From Halodesulfurarchaeum formicicum (GTDB taxonomy: Archaea; Halobacteriota; Halobacteria; Halobacteriales; Halobacteriaceae), in assembly GCF_001886955.1 (NCBI RefSeq), contig NZ_CP016804.1, positions 310,001 through 374,000 of the forward strand: 64,000 bases of DNA, read 5' to 3'. This document shows positions 33,716-42,674 of this stretch, piece after piece. The notes beneath the pieces are model-generated. The model was not told where the DNA came from, ran no database searches, and saw only the letters and a list, made by a program, of their open reading frames with translations. Position 1 is the stretch's first letter. The number at the start of each line of letters is the position of its first letter. The translations under genes and the position numbers were made by a program.

Positions 33716-34909
33716 TTACCCGGTCGAAGCCCCGTGGCCGGCCGCGCAGTTGTTCGGCCCGAGTTCGATGCGGAAGGCCTCCTCGTCGTCGACGGCCTGT
33801 TTGCCGAGATTCGCCGCGATGATCTGCTCGAAGTTGGCCGGCCGTGGTGGCATGTCGGCCAGGACGTACTCCACGAACTCGTCCTCGGGCTTCGAGAGGA
33901 CGGGCATGCGATCGACGAGCGCGCCCAGCCGCGCGGTGAAGGTGCCGTCGGGACCAGGCGAGTCACTCGGGGCGGTGTGTCCGCCGGCGACGATCACGTC
34001 CTGATCGAGGGTGAGGAGCCGCTCTTGGAGGCTTCGATAGAGCTGTCTGGCGGCCTCGGGGGCCCCATCGTCGCCGGCTTCCAGGTCCGGCCGGGCGACG
34101 CTGTCCACGAACAAGCTGTCACCCGTTAGCACTACGCTTTCGCCGACGAGATAGGAACTCATACCGCTGGTGTGCCCCGGTGTGTGTCTGGTCTCGATCG
34201 TGGCGTTCCCAACCGTGAGTTCCTCACCGTCCTCGATGCGAAGCAGGTCGACGTCTGCTTCCATCCCCCGCTGGGTGGTCGGCTCCGGGACGACACCGGT
34301 CACACCCTGCTTTGCGAGGGCAGTGACGCCACTGACGTGGTCTGCGTGACAATGTGTGTCGATCGCGTATACCAGATCCGCGCCCTGGGCGGCGGCGTCC
34401 TCGACATACCGGTCCCGGAAGGCCCGCAGTGGGTCCACGACTGCGGCCTCCCCGCCGTCGACAAGCAGATAGGAGAGACAGCCAGTCGAGGGGCGATGGT
34501 ACTGATAGAGCTCGCCGGGGCCGTCGTAATCGGTGATCTCGTTGCGGTCGTAGATGCGCGCCCAGGCGGCCATGCCGCCGTCGAGGGTGACGGCGTCCCG
34601 GCCGGCCGACCGCAGTTCGCCGGCCACGTAGTCGCTGGCGTCCCCTTCCGCGCAGACGACGATTAGCGGGTCGCCCTGGGGTAGATCCTCGGGGAGTTCC
34701 GCCCCGTCGAGGAACTCGTAGTACGGCCGGTTTTCCACTGTCACGGTCTCCCCTTCGAGGTGCCATTCCTCGAAGTCACTCGCGGTCCGCACGTCGAGGA
34801 CCGTCACCGGATCGCCGCGATCGATCCGTTCGCGGAGCGCCGTCGGGGAGATCGACTCGGCGGGGGCCGGCGGTTCGGGAACGGCCGCTCCAGTATCGCG
34901 CTCGTGCAT
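33716..34909 (-). CDS. rhodanese-metallo-beta-lactamase fusion protein
   Basis: The 397-residue protein joins an N-terminal rhodanese domain (about residues 20-125, with active-site Cys86 in CAEGDAS) to a metallo-beta-lactamase domain (about 130-390) with THCHADH at 185-191. MBL domains of this type (ETHE1-like) oxidise persulfides, and rhodanese moves sulfane sulfur. Having the rhodanese first is the reverse of the common bacterial fusion. Together with the YeeE pair it suggests import and oxidation of thiosulfate or persulfide sulfur. The product cannot be read from the sequence. Confidence 0.85.
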   Translation of the reverse strand: MHERDTGAAVPEPPAPAESISPTALRERIDRGDPVTVLDVRTASDFEEWHLEGETVTVENRPYYEFLDGAELPEDLPQGDPLIVVCAEGDASDYVAGELRSAGRDAVTLDGGMAAWARIYDRNEITDYDGPGELYQYHRPSTGCLSYLLVDGGEAAVVDPLRAFRDRYVEDAAAQGADLVYAIDTHCHADHVSGVTALAKQGVTGVVPEPTTQRGMEADVDLLRIEDGEELTVGNATIETRHTPGHTSGMSSYLVGESVVLTGDSLFVDSVARPDLEAGDDGAPEAARQLYRSLQERLLTLDQDVIVAGGHTAPSDSPGPDGTFTARLGALVDRMPVLSKPEDEFVEYVLADMPPRPANFEQIIAANLGKQAVDDEEAFRIELGPNNCAAGHGASTG

Positions 34910-34962
34910 CGCTGTCACGAATTGGGTCCGGACGAGTATAAGGCTGTGTGCCCCTGCAAGGG

Positions 34963-35751
34963 TCACACGTCTCGGCGGCGAAACCACTCCGCGCTGGCGA
35001 TCACGAGCAACAGCGTGGCCGCAAGCAGGATGAGTGCGCCGGCGACGTCGTACTCCCCGTCGACGAGAATCGCGGCCGGGTCGTAGTACCGGGTCGGGCT
35101 CAGCGCGCCGACCCACTCGATGTCCGTGTCGTAGGTCACCGTCTCCAGGGTGAAAAGCGCGAAGAGAACCCCCAGTCCGGCCCGCTGGGGGATGTCGGCC
35201 CGGTCGAAGAACACCGAGAGGAAGAGTCCGATCGCCGCGGCGAGAAGCAGGTAGGGAACCGAGAAGGCATGCAGGACGACCAGGTCGAAGGCCGGCAGGG
35301 ACTCCCCGATACTGAGGACCGCGGCGAGCACCACGACCGGCATGAGGACGTTGATCGCCAGGATCGGCACCAAAAGTGACCCGAACTTCTCGACGACGAC
35401 GCGAATTCGGGAGACCGGCGCAGCCAGTAACAGGTCGATGCGCCCGGATTCGATGTCCCCGGCAATCAGCCCGCCCCCGAGGTAGGTGACATACAGCCCG
35501 AGCATGAGAATCCAGATGAACTGGTAGATCTCGGCGGCGAGAAACCCCTCGATGGTCGTGATCGACTCGATGGCGAAGGCCGCCTGCAGGGACTCGGGCA
35601 ACGCCTGGGCGTACTCCTCGAAGGACGGGCCCGCCGCCTCGATCGAGGGAAACAGCCACACCAAAAGCGCGAGATAGAAACTCACCACTACCAGAAGCGT
35701 CAACGTCCCTTTGAGGCGTTGTTGAGCCTCGTACTTCATGATCTCGGTCAT
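34963..35751 (-). CDS. ABC-2 type transporter permease
   Basis: The 262-residue protein has about six helices with the ABC-2 layout. It starts in the ATGA overlap with the ATPase gene. A central segment DIESGRIDLLLAAPVSRIRVVVEK (about residues 100-122), the amphipathic segment of the family, contacts the ATPase. It is the export channel of the complex made with the next gene upstream. Confidence 0.87.
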   Translation of the reverse strand: MTEIMKYEAQQRLKGTLTLLVVVSFYLALLVWLFPSIEAAGPSFEEYAQALPESLQAAFAIESITTIEGFLAAEIYQFIWILMLGLYVTYLGGGLIAGDIESGRIDLLLAAPVSRIRVVVEKFGSLLVPILAINVLMPVVVLAAVLSIGESLPAFDLVVLHAFSVPYLLLAAAIGLFLSVFFDRADIPQRAGLGVLFALFTLETVTYDTDIEWVGALSPTRYYDPAAILVDGEYDVAGALILLAATLLLVIASAEWFRRRDV

Positions 35752-36638
35752 CGGTCCCCCCGGTCGTCCCCGTAGTAATGCATGAAGACCTCCTCCAGTG
35801 GCGGTTCCTCGATCTCCATGTCGATCAGCGAGTACGTCGAGAGCGCTGCCAATAGCTCGTTGTAATCCCCCGTGAAGGTAAAGCGAGTCACCGTCCCGAC
35901 CTGCTCGAAGTCGACGATCCCCGGGAGGGCCAGGGCGTCTTCGTCGAGTGGCTCGTCGGTATGGAGTCGGACCCGCTTGCCACCCTTGCGCAAAAGCGAG
36001 TCGATGTCCTCCAGGGCGACCAGTTCGCCCTCGCGGATGATCCCGACCCGATCACAGACTCGCCGCACCTCGCCCAGCACGTGTGATGAGAAGAAGATCG
36101 TCGTGCCAGCCTCTCGCTCGGCCCGGAGGAAGCTGTTGAGCCGTTCCTGTTTGAGCGGATCGAGCCCGCTTGTGGGCTCGTCCATGATGACCAGATCGGG
36201 GTCGTGCATGAACGCCTGGATGAGGCCGAGCATCTGACGGTTGCCCGAGGAGTAGGTTCGGATGGGCTTTTCGAGTGGCGGGTCGAAGAGGTCGGTCATT
36301 TCAGTCAGTCGCTCATCGCCCTTCAGGGCGGCCTGATAGCCGAGAAACGACTCCCCGGTCACCGACTCGGTGAAACTCAACTCGGCGGGCAGGTAGCCGA
36401 TCCGTTTTCGGGCCTGCCTGAGTGGTTCCTCGTCCCGGACGTCGGCCCCCAGGACGGTGGCGGTCCCGCTCGTCGGGGAGAGCAACCCGAGCAGCGTTCG
36501 CAACGTGGTCGTCTTGCCGGCTCCGTTCGGCCCGAGGAAGCCGAATATCTCCCCGCTTTCGACGCGAAATTCGAGGGCGTCGTTCGCGACAGTCTCGCCG
36601 AAGCGCTTTGTCAGCGCTTGAACCTCGATCGCCGGCAT
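35748..36638 (-). CDS. ABC transporter ATP-binding protein
   Basis: The 296-residue ATPase has Walker A GPNGAGKTT near residue 37, signature YSSGNRQMLGLIQAF near 131, and Walker B LVIMDEPTSGLDP near 150. A C-terminal domain of about 75 residues ends IEEPPLEEVFMHYYG, typical of ABC-2 exporters. The ATG at 36638, 5 bases after the upstream stop, was chosen over a GTG at 36662. Confidence 0.92.
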   Translation of the reverse strand: MPAIEVQALTKRFGETVANDALEFRVESGEIFGFLGPNGAGKTTTLRTLLGLLSPTSGTATVLGADVRDEEPLRQARKRIGYLPAELSFTESVTGESFLGYQAALKGDERLTEMTDLFDPPLEKPIRTYSSGNRQMLGLIQAFMHDPDLVIMDEPTSGLDPLKQERLNSFLRAEREAGTTIFFSSHVLGEVRRVCDRVGIIREGELVALEDIDSLLRKGGKRVRLHTDEPLDEDALALPGIVDFEQVGTVTRFTFTGDYNELLAALSTYSLIDMEIEEPPLEEVFMHYYGDDRGDR

Positions 36639-36643
36639 CTCGG

Positions 36644-38503
36644 TCACCGGTTGAGCCACCACCAGCCCCCGGCCAGGATGAGGATCACGACGACGGCCCC
36701 GATGGCGACGGCGGTGGACCCACTCGTCCCGCCGCTGGGACTGTCGATGGTCACCGGCACCCGATGGGGACCGTCGACGACGGTTCGGTCAGCCGGCGTC
36801 TCGGCGGTCAGGTTCAGGGACAGGACATCCGTGGTCGGGACCCCGTCCTCCGGGGTGGTGACCTCGAAGGTCAGGATCGCCGATTCACCAGGGCCGAGGG
36901 ATTCGACGAAGGCGGTCGGGGATTGGCTGGTGTAGGGTTCCCGGACTGACAGCCGGGCTCTGAGGTCGGTTAATTGTGTCTCGCCCTCGTTTTCGACGGT
37001 CACCCGCAGTTCGTTGGTGGCGTCGATCTCGAAGGTGGCGTTTCGCGGCGTCACCTCGAAGAGGTGTTTCGGAGCGGTGACCGCGGGTCGAAGCGTCGTT
37101 CGGTCGCTTCGGTACGGCTGGTCGGCGCGGTCGTACTGGAGTTGTGCCTGGAAGGCCCCGGTGGCAGGGTTCACTCCGGGTGCACCGTCCAACTCGACGG
37201 CGATCGTTGCCGTCTCATCCGGGTCGAGGGTCCCGATCGTCGCCGGTCCGCCCACGTCGATCGTCGGATCGACCGACTCCAGGGTGGCCACGGCGTTTTC
37301 GAGCCGCTTTTCGCCCTGGTTTGTCACCTGGGCGGAGAGCACGGCCCCCGGTCCCTGGTGGGTGATTTCCACGGCGTCGAACTCGATGGGACCGCCTGCA
37401 GGCGGGCCCACACCGAGGGTGGTGGGTCCAGCCCGCGCAGAGAGGCCAGTCGGATGGACGAAGGCAACAGTCGCCTCGATCGGGGCGTCACCGGGTTCGG
37501 CTCCCTCGCCAATGGTCACGTCAGTCGAGACGGTGCGGGTCTCCCCGGGGGCCCAGGCCCCCAGGAACTGTGCGGTCGTGGCTGCCCCGTCGAAAGTGAG
37601 CCCCGGCGAGACGGCTTCCAGGTGCAGGACGGATTCGGTAAGCGTCGTGGAGCCCGCATTTTCGAGGGTCACCTCGACGCGGTTCGTCTCGCCCGCGACG
37701 ACTGTCCCGGTCACCTCGCGAACGTCGATCCGGGAGCCGCGCTTCGGTGTCGCCCCGATCGAGAGCGAGGGGGCTGTCCGCTCGATGCCGTTCTCGTTGT
37801 TGTAGGTCGGCGTGACGGTCACGGGATACGCGTTGGCGACTGCGGACTGACTCGCCGTGACGGGAACGGCGATTTCTGTGGTACTCCCGGGTGCCAACTC
37901 GGTGACGTGGGCGTTTGCAGTCCCCTCGCCGACGGTCAGTGCGGAATTCGGCGCGGCGACTGCGAGAGTCGCGTCGGTTGCGGGCACCGAACCGTTGTTC
38001 CGAACCGAGAGGTTGAGGACGCCAGTCTCGCCCACGTAGAGATCTGTCGCCCGTTCGGTCACCTCGAAGATCGGTCGCTCGGGGACCTCGACAGTCGCGT
38101 AAATGGTGTCGGTCTCACGCTCGTCGCCCTCGTACTCGTAGGTAATCTCGATCGGTAGTTCGTAGGTGCCCCCCGGGAGGTCGGCCGGCACTTCGACGGT
38201 GAATTCGACGGTGTCTGAGGCCCCATCCGGCAGGTCCGTGAGCCGCCGCTGGCCGGAGTGCACGTCGATCGGGGTCGAGCCGCCAGTCGCGGTCACCAGG
38301 ACGTTCGAGGCCGTCTCCACGCGGTCATCGGGGTCCTCGTCGTCGTTCGTGATCGTCACCGCGAGGGACTGTTCGACACCCGGCTGGAGCTGCGGTTCGG
38401 AGACCATCGTCTCGAAGCGAGGGTCCTCGATCGCCGCCACTGGCACGGCGAGCACGCTGCCGGCCACCAGCACGGCCAGCAGAACGACCCGGAGTTGTTT
38501 CAT
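36644..38503 (-). CDS. secreted NEW3/CARDB-like surface protein with a C-terminal anchor
   Basis: The 619-residue protein has a Sec signal (QLRVVLLAVLVAGSVLAVPVAA), four or five beta-sandwich repeats with the pattern of NEW3/COG1361 domains (for example LAVTITNDDEDP and LNLSVRNNGSVPATDATL), and a C-terminal hydrophobic helix before WWWLNR. It is probably displayed on the cell surface. It precedes the ABC exporter genes by 5 bases and may assist a transported substrate or be exported by them. Both are inference. Confidence 0.82.
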   Translation of the reverse strand: MKQLRVVLLAVLVAGSVLAVPVAAIEDPRFETMVSEPQLQPGVEQSLAVTITNDDEDPDDRVETASNVLVTATGGSTPIDVHSGQRRLTDLPDGASDTVEFTVEVPADLPGGTYELPIEITYEYEGDERETDTIYATVEVPERPIFEVTERATDLYVGETGVLNLSVRNNGSVPATDATLAVAAPNSALTVGEGTANAHVTELAPGSTTEIAVPVTASQSAVANAYPVTVTPTYNNENGIERTAPSLSIGATPKRGSRIDVREVTGTVVAGETNRVEVTLENAGSTTLTESVLHLEAVSPGLTFDGAATTAQFLGAWAPGETRTVSTDVTIGEGAEPGDAPIEATVAFVHPTGLSARAGPTTLGVGPPAGGPIEFDAVEITHQGPGAVLSAQVTNQGEKRLENAVATLESVDPTIDVGGPATIGTLDPDETATIAVELDGAPGVNPATGAFQAQLQYDRADQPYRSDRTTLRPAVTAPKHLFEVTPRNATFEIDATNELRVTVENEGETQLTDLRARLSVREPYTSQSPTAFVESLGPGESAILTFEVTTPEDGVPTTDVLSLNLTAETPADRTVVDGPHRVPVTIDSPSGGTSGSTAVAIGAVVVILILAGGWWWLNR

Positions 38504-38695
38504 CACGATCGCCTCTCTGGGCGCCCCTCGGACCGTCGGTGCACGCCCCAGCTACCCGCTTCGCTGTTCATACTCGCTCGTTCGCCTGGCTGGCCCATAA
38601 CAGTATGTGCCCCTGGTCGTCGTCGGATCGGCCCACCCCGCTGCCGTCGCCGGGATAGCCGTGGACTTTTGCCGCCCCATCCATTTCCTGTCGAC

Positions 38696-39289
38696 ATGCC
38701 TGGATACGACGAACACGTTGGTGCGGCCAAGATGGTCGCCATGCTTGTCGCCCCGTTGATAACTGGGCTCACGTACGTCCTGACCGGGGACCCGTGGCTC
38801 GCGGCAGTGGGGCTGCTGGGCTCGGGATTGGTCGTCGTGGGCGGAATGGCCCCGGATCTGGACTCGAACAGTTCGATCCCCCGTCGGCGGCTGGTCGCTG
38901 TCATCAGCAGTCTCCTCGTGCTCGCGATCGGTGTCTTCGTCGGGCGCTACTGGGAGTTGCTCGTCGCGGTCGTCGAGGGCTCCGCGAGCGAACGCCTGCC
39001 GACGGTCCCACCGGAATTGCTGGTCGTCTTGCTAGTGGCTGCAGCGGTGACGATCGTGCTGGCGAAAACTGACGACGGCCTGCAAGCCATCTTGCCCGCG
39101 CATCGCGGCCTGTTGCACGAACTGGCCTTCTGGGTCGGGGTCGGGGCGGCGTGTGGTACCGGGCTCTACGTCGCCGGTCCGGCGCTGGGGTTCTCGCCGA
39201 CGGCCACGCTGTACTCGGCCATCGTGCTGCCGGCACTGTTCCTCTTTGGCGTCTCCGTGCATCTCGTGCAGGACGGCGAGATCGTCTGA
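38696..39289 (+). CDS. YdjM-like metal-dependent hydrolase, membrane-bound
   Basis: The 197-residue protein has about five helices and a family start with GYDEHVGAAKM, an acidic GGMAPDLDSNSSIPRR loop near residue 50 and PAHRGLLHELAFW near 138. Asp and His residues in these loops are the likely metal ligands. The start at 38696 is the only one giving a family-like N-terminus. A related protein lies at 28027-28998. Confidence 0.82.
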   Translation: MPGYDEHVGAAKMVAMLVAPLITGLTYVLTGDPWLAAVGLLGSGLVVVGGMAPDLDSNSSIPRRRLVAVISSLLVLAIGVFVGRYWELLVAVVEGSASERLPTVPPELLVVLLVAAAVTIVLAKTDDGLQAILPAHRGLLHELAFWVGVGAACGTGLYVAGPALGFSPTATLYSAIVLPALFLFGVSVHLVQDGEIV

Positions 39290-39310
39290 AAAGCGTGCCT
39301 GGGTGGCCGC

Positions 39311-41191
39311 TCAGTCGTCGCTGTCGACGTGCCGCTTCAGCAGATACCCGGCAGCTCCCGCGCCGGCACCCGCCGTGAGGGCCGTGAAGCCTGGGGCGTC
39401 GGTTTCTGTGGTCGCCGTGTCAGTTTCCGTGGGTGTTTCGGTGGACGTTGCTTCCTGTTCCGTGGTCGTCGGCGTCTCGGTCGACTCGGACTCGGTGAAA
39501 CTGCCGTGTTCTCGGGGGAACTCGTGGGTGGCGTCGTCGTAGACGTACACCATGTCGCCCCAGCCACCTTCGGCCATCGGTTGACTCGTCCCAGGAGCCG
39601 TCTCACCGGGGGCCTCCTGCCGTTCTGGCCGTCTGAACCCGAACTCTTCCCGGGTGGTTGCCTGCACTTCGTCGGCGAGTTCCATCCCGAGGGAGAGGCT
39701 TTCGAGCAGGCGAGTCCTGACGTTCTCCGTGATCAGGTCACGCGCTTTTTGGTCCTCGCCTGATTCGTAGTGGCTGATCGCCTCGGACTCGATCTCGTCT
39801 CGTTCCGCGAGCAGATCTTGCTCGAAGCCCTCGATCGCGCCCGTCACGTCCGTGTAGAACTCCTCGGGATGCTCGGCAGTCAGGTAGAGCAACCGCTTGA
39901 ACTCGCGGGTCGCATATCGGGTCGCCTCCTGGTGCTGCCAGTTCTTATCGAGGAAGTTACTCGCTGCATCCGCCGTCATGTAACGATGCTGCTCGAATTC
40001 GAGGGGTACCTCCTCGGTTGCGATCGGGATTGGGACGAATGGGGTCCCCGCCGACGAGGTGACTGTCGTCCACAGGGTCTGCAATTCCTCCCTTGTGTCC
40101 GGACGGATGTGGGCGACCTGGCCGTAGCCCTGAAAGTCGGTCGACCAGCGTGGATCACGGATCCAGACGAGGGCGTCCTCCAGGCTCACCGGACTCATGT
40201 CCCGGAGGTCCTGCTCTCGATCCGGCGGGCTCCGGGCTCCCTGGTAGAACTCGGGGTAGAAGTACTCGTCTGCCTCGGCCGGGAACTGCCCCGCCCCGTA
40301 GACCTCGAGCAGATTGAGCGTGTCACCCTCACCGTCCCACCAGCCCTGGCCTTTCGCAAAGCTCACGAGCTTCTCCGAGCCCATGTAATCCGGGTCGTCC
40401 TCGTGTTCGACCGGGAACTCCTGGATATACCCCGGATACGAGACCCGAACCTCGTCCGAGCCGAGACGCTCGGCGGCCCACAGGTCGCCGTCGGGATGGG
40501 CGAAGTTGATGAACACCCAGCCCTCGTCTTCGTCGGCGAACAGGTGTGAGTTCCCGCCGTAGGTTGAATAGCCGTGTTCGTCCATCAGCCCGCCGACGAT
40601 TTCGACTGCTTCTTTCGCAGTACTCGCTCGCTCCATCGCAGCCTTCGCCAGGTCGGAGTACTGTGGTCCGGTCTGTGGTGCTTCGGCTTCGGCCATCTCC
40701 ACGAGTTCGGGTCGGGACGGCGACCAGATGTCCCGGGCGGCGACCCCCTGTTCGTTGAGTCCGCCGTTAGTCAGGGGCGGCGGAAAGCCCGCGTAAAAGG
40801 AGTACATCGAGGAGATGTACTTGTAGGTCTCCTCGGCCTGTGGGATCTCGGTGAGTTCCCCCGGGATGTCGGCGTTCTCGGTCACGCCCACGGTCCAGGT
40901 CGCATCGGAATCGTGTTCCTGGTGGGGGACGATCTCCAGCCAGTGACTCGACGGCTCGTGGCCGAACCCGGCCAGGATCGTCGAACCGTCCTCGGTCAGA
41001 TCGCTCCCCACGTAGATCCCCATGCTCTTCTCCGGTGTGTGGATCTCCGTTCCACCTGCCCGGTCGTCGATTTTGGCTTCCTGGCCAGTCGTGTCGGATT
41101 GGCCGGATGCAGCCCCAGCGATCGACGGCAGCGTGATGCCCGCGGCGACGAGTGACCCGAAATTGCGTCGGGTCAGTGGTGGTCCTTTCAT
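39311..41191 (-). CDS. Tat-exported C69-family dipeptidase homologue with Ser at the nucleophile position
   Basis: The 626-residue protein has a Tat signal (PLTRRNFGSLVAAGITLPS) and then a peptidase C69/U34 domain (about residues 50-480). Members normally begin their mature chain with a Cys nucleophile followed by a pattern like xxxxVG and DGST. Here the same segment reads SMGIYVGSDLTEDGST with Ser56 at the Cys place. A Ser may still work in an Ntn-type site. The C-terminus has a Thr/Glu-rich stretch and PGFTALTAGAGAGAAGYLL before basic residues, a PGF-CTERM-like anchor. A leaderless promoter lies just upstream. Confidence 0.83.
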   Translation of the reverse strand: MKGPPLTRRNFGSLVAAGITLPSIAGAASGQSDTTGQEAKIDDRAGGTEIHTPEKSMGIYVGSDLTEDGSTILAGFGHEPSSHWLEIVPHQEHDSDATWTVGVTENADIPGELTEIPQAEETYKYISSMYSFYAGFPPPLTNGGLNEQGVAARDIWSPSRPELVEMAEAEAPQTGPQYSDLAKAAMERASTAKEAVEIVGGLMDEHGYSTYGGNSHLFADEDEGWVFINFAHPDGDLWAAERLGSDEVRVSYPGYIQEFPVEHEDDPDYMGSEKLVSFAKGQGWWDGEGDTLNLLEVYGAGQFPAEADEYFYPEFYQGARSPPDREQDLRDMSPVSLEDALVWIRDPRWSTDFQGYGQVAHIRPDTREELQTLWTTVTSSAGTPFVPIPIATEEVPLEFEQHRYMTADAASNFLDKNWQHQEATRYATREFKRLLYLTAEHPEEFYTDVTGAIEGFEQDLLAERDEIESEAISHYESGEDQKARDLITENVRTRLLESLSLGMELADEVQATTREEFGFRRPERQEAPGETAPGTSQPMAEGGWGDMVYVYDDATHEFPREHGSFTESESTETPTTTEQEATSTETPTETDTATTETDAPGFTALTAGAGAGAAGYLLKRHVDSDD

Positions 41192-41211
41192 GACCTGCCT
41201 CCCCCGTCCGG

Positions 41212-41223
41212 AGATATATATTT
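41212..41223 (-). promoter_or_regulatory. TATA box of the C69-like peptidase gene
   Basis: On the minus strand the sequence AAATATATATCTC lies about 26 bases before the ATG at 41191. Transcription would begin at the start codon, so the mRNA is probably leaderless. Confidence 0.6.
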
Positions 41224-41345
41224 GAAGCTGTCTGTAGTTATGCGTCCTTTTACCGCGTGACACTGTGCCATGTGTAGTTCTGCGTTCTCGGTGCCCGGAT
41301 GAAGACAACTGTCTGACAGAACGCTTTTGCTTGAAAATGTGGTAC

Positions 41346-41747
41346 ATGGTCTCGATGGCCCATTCGGAGTCACGTTGCACCCCGATACCGGCCGAGAACG
41401 CGTCGTGTCTCGATCGAATCAGGGAGGCCAGATGGCCAGACGGGGTACGGTGTCCGTACTGTAGCTCTTCGTTCACGATAAAGAAGGGCACTTCACGGAA
41501 AGAGACACAGCGGTATCAGTGTCAGAACTGTGACCGCGGGTTTACAGACCTCACTGGAACGGTGTTTGAGAACCACCAACTATCCGTCTCGGAAATGTGC
41601 TATATAGTAACGCAGACGGACTCCGAGTCAATCACGTCCATCGCCAGCGACCTGGACCGGTCCTACAAGACGGTTCTCAACTTCGTCCACGACCTCCGGT
41701 CCGCCGCAGGATCCGACTCGCCAGCATTGTCTGATCTGGTCGGGTGA
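41346..41747 (+). CDS. orphan IS1595-type zinc-ribbon protein (transposase fragment)
   Basis: About 133 residues. A zinc ribbon is clear: CPYCSSSFTIKKG near residue 37 and CQNCDRGFTDLTGTV near 61. It is followed by a helix-turn-helix-like ITSIASDLDRSYKTVLNFV near 98. This matches the N-terminal part of IS1595/ISXO2 transposases. The DDE catalytic domain is absent, since the frame ends at 41747 just before the thrB promoter. Whether it is debris or a domesticated DNA-binding protein cannot be told. Several starts (41337, 41346, 41355) are possible. Confidence 0.65.
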   Translation: MVSMAHSESRCTPIPAENASCLDRIREARWPDGVRCPYCSSSFTIKKGTSRKETQRYQCQNCDRGFTDLTGTVFENHQLSVSEMCYIVTQTDSESITSIASDLDRSYKTVLNFVHDLRSAAGSDSPALSDLVG

Positions 41748-41766
41748 GTGCCGCCGGGTCGCCACA

Positions 41767-41774
41767 CTTATACC
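41767..41774 (+). promoter_or_regulatory. TATA box of thrB
   Basis: CTTATACC is centred 27 bases upstream of the thrB ATG at 41798, the standard spacing for a leaderless haloarchaeal transcript. Confidence 0.6.
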
Positions 41775-41797
41775 ACGATCCCGTGCTACGCAGGTGC

Positions 41798-42673
41798 ATG
41801 CTGACGGTCACGGCTCCAGCGACGAGTGCGAATCTCGGGAGCGGGTTCGACGTGTTCGGCGTGGCCTTCGACCGCCCGCTGGACGTGGTGCGGGTCGAGC
41901 GGGCCCCCGAAACCACGATCGAAGTGAGCGGCGTCGGGAGCCAGTACATTCCGACAGACCCCGCGAAGAACACCGCTGGCGTCGTGGCTCAGGAACTGGG
42001 AACCCCGGCCCGGATCGTCATCGACAAGGGCGTCCGGCCGTCCTCCGGGCTGGGTTCCTCTGCCGCGAGCGCCGCCGCCGCGGCCGTGGCACTCTCCGAG
42101 CTGTACGACACCGATCACACCCGCGAGGACCTGGTCTGGGTCGCCGCCGAGGGCGAGGCGGCGGTCTCGGGCTCTGCGCACGCCGACAACGTGGCCCCGG
42201 CCATCATGGGCGGGTTTACGGTCGTGCGGGAGGACGGCGTCGAATCCGTGGACGCGAAGGTCCCACTGGTGGCCTGTCTCCCGGAAACCGTGGTTTCAAC
42301 CCGTGAGGCTCGTGGGGTCCTCCCGTCGACGGTCGATCTGTCGACCATGACCGAGACGGTGGGCAACGCCGCGACGCTCACGATCGGCATGCACCGAAAC
42401 GATCCCGAACTGATCGGTCAGGGCATGGCCGAGTCGACTGTCACGCCCGCCCGGGCCGCGCTCATCGACGGCTACGAGCGGGCAGTCGAGGCCGCCACCG
42501 CGGCCGGCGCGACTGGCGTCACCGTCAGCGGGGCCGGCCCGGCACTGCTGGCTGTGACTCATCAGGGCGACCAGCGGGCCGTCGCCGGTGCGATGGTGGA
42601 TGCCTTCGAGTCGATCGACATCGACGCTCGAACCTTCTCCACGATGATCGGGTCCGGCGCGACGGTGCACTAA
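41798..42673 (+). CDS. thrB: homoserine kinase
   Basis: The 291-residue GHMP kinase phosphorylates homoserine on the way to threonine. It begins LTVTAPATSANLGSGFDVFG and has the GHMP ATP loop PSSGLGSSAASAAAAAV near residue 84. A later GHMP segment, GATGVTVSGAGPALLAV, is near 240. Threonine leads to isoleucine, so the gene's place beside the ilv/leu cluster, with which it converges, fits. The ATG at 41798 was chosen on the TATA box. Confidence 0.94.
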   Translation: MLTVTAPATSANLGSGFDVFGVAFDRPLDVVRVERAPETTIEVSGVGSQYIPTDPAKNTAGVVAQELGTPARIVIDKGVRPSSGLGSSAASAAAAAVALSELYDTDHTREDLVWVAAEGEAAVSGSAHADNVAPAIMGGFTVVREDGVESVDAKVPLVACLPETVVSTREARGVLPSTVDLSTMTETVGNAATLTIGMHRNDPELIGQGMAESTVTPARAALIDGYERAVEAATAAGATGVTVSGAGPALLAVTHQGDQRAVAGAMVDAFESIDIDARTFSTMIGSGATVH

Positions 42674-42674
42674 C

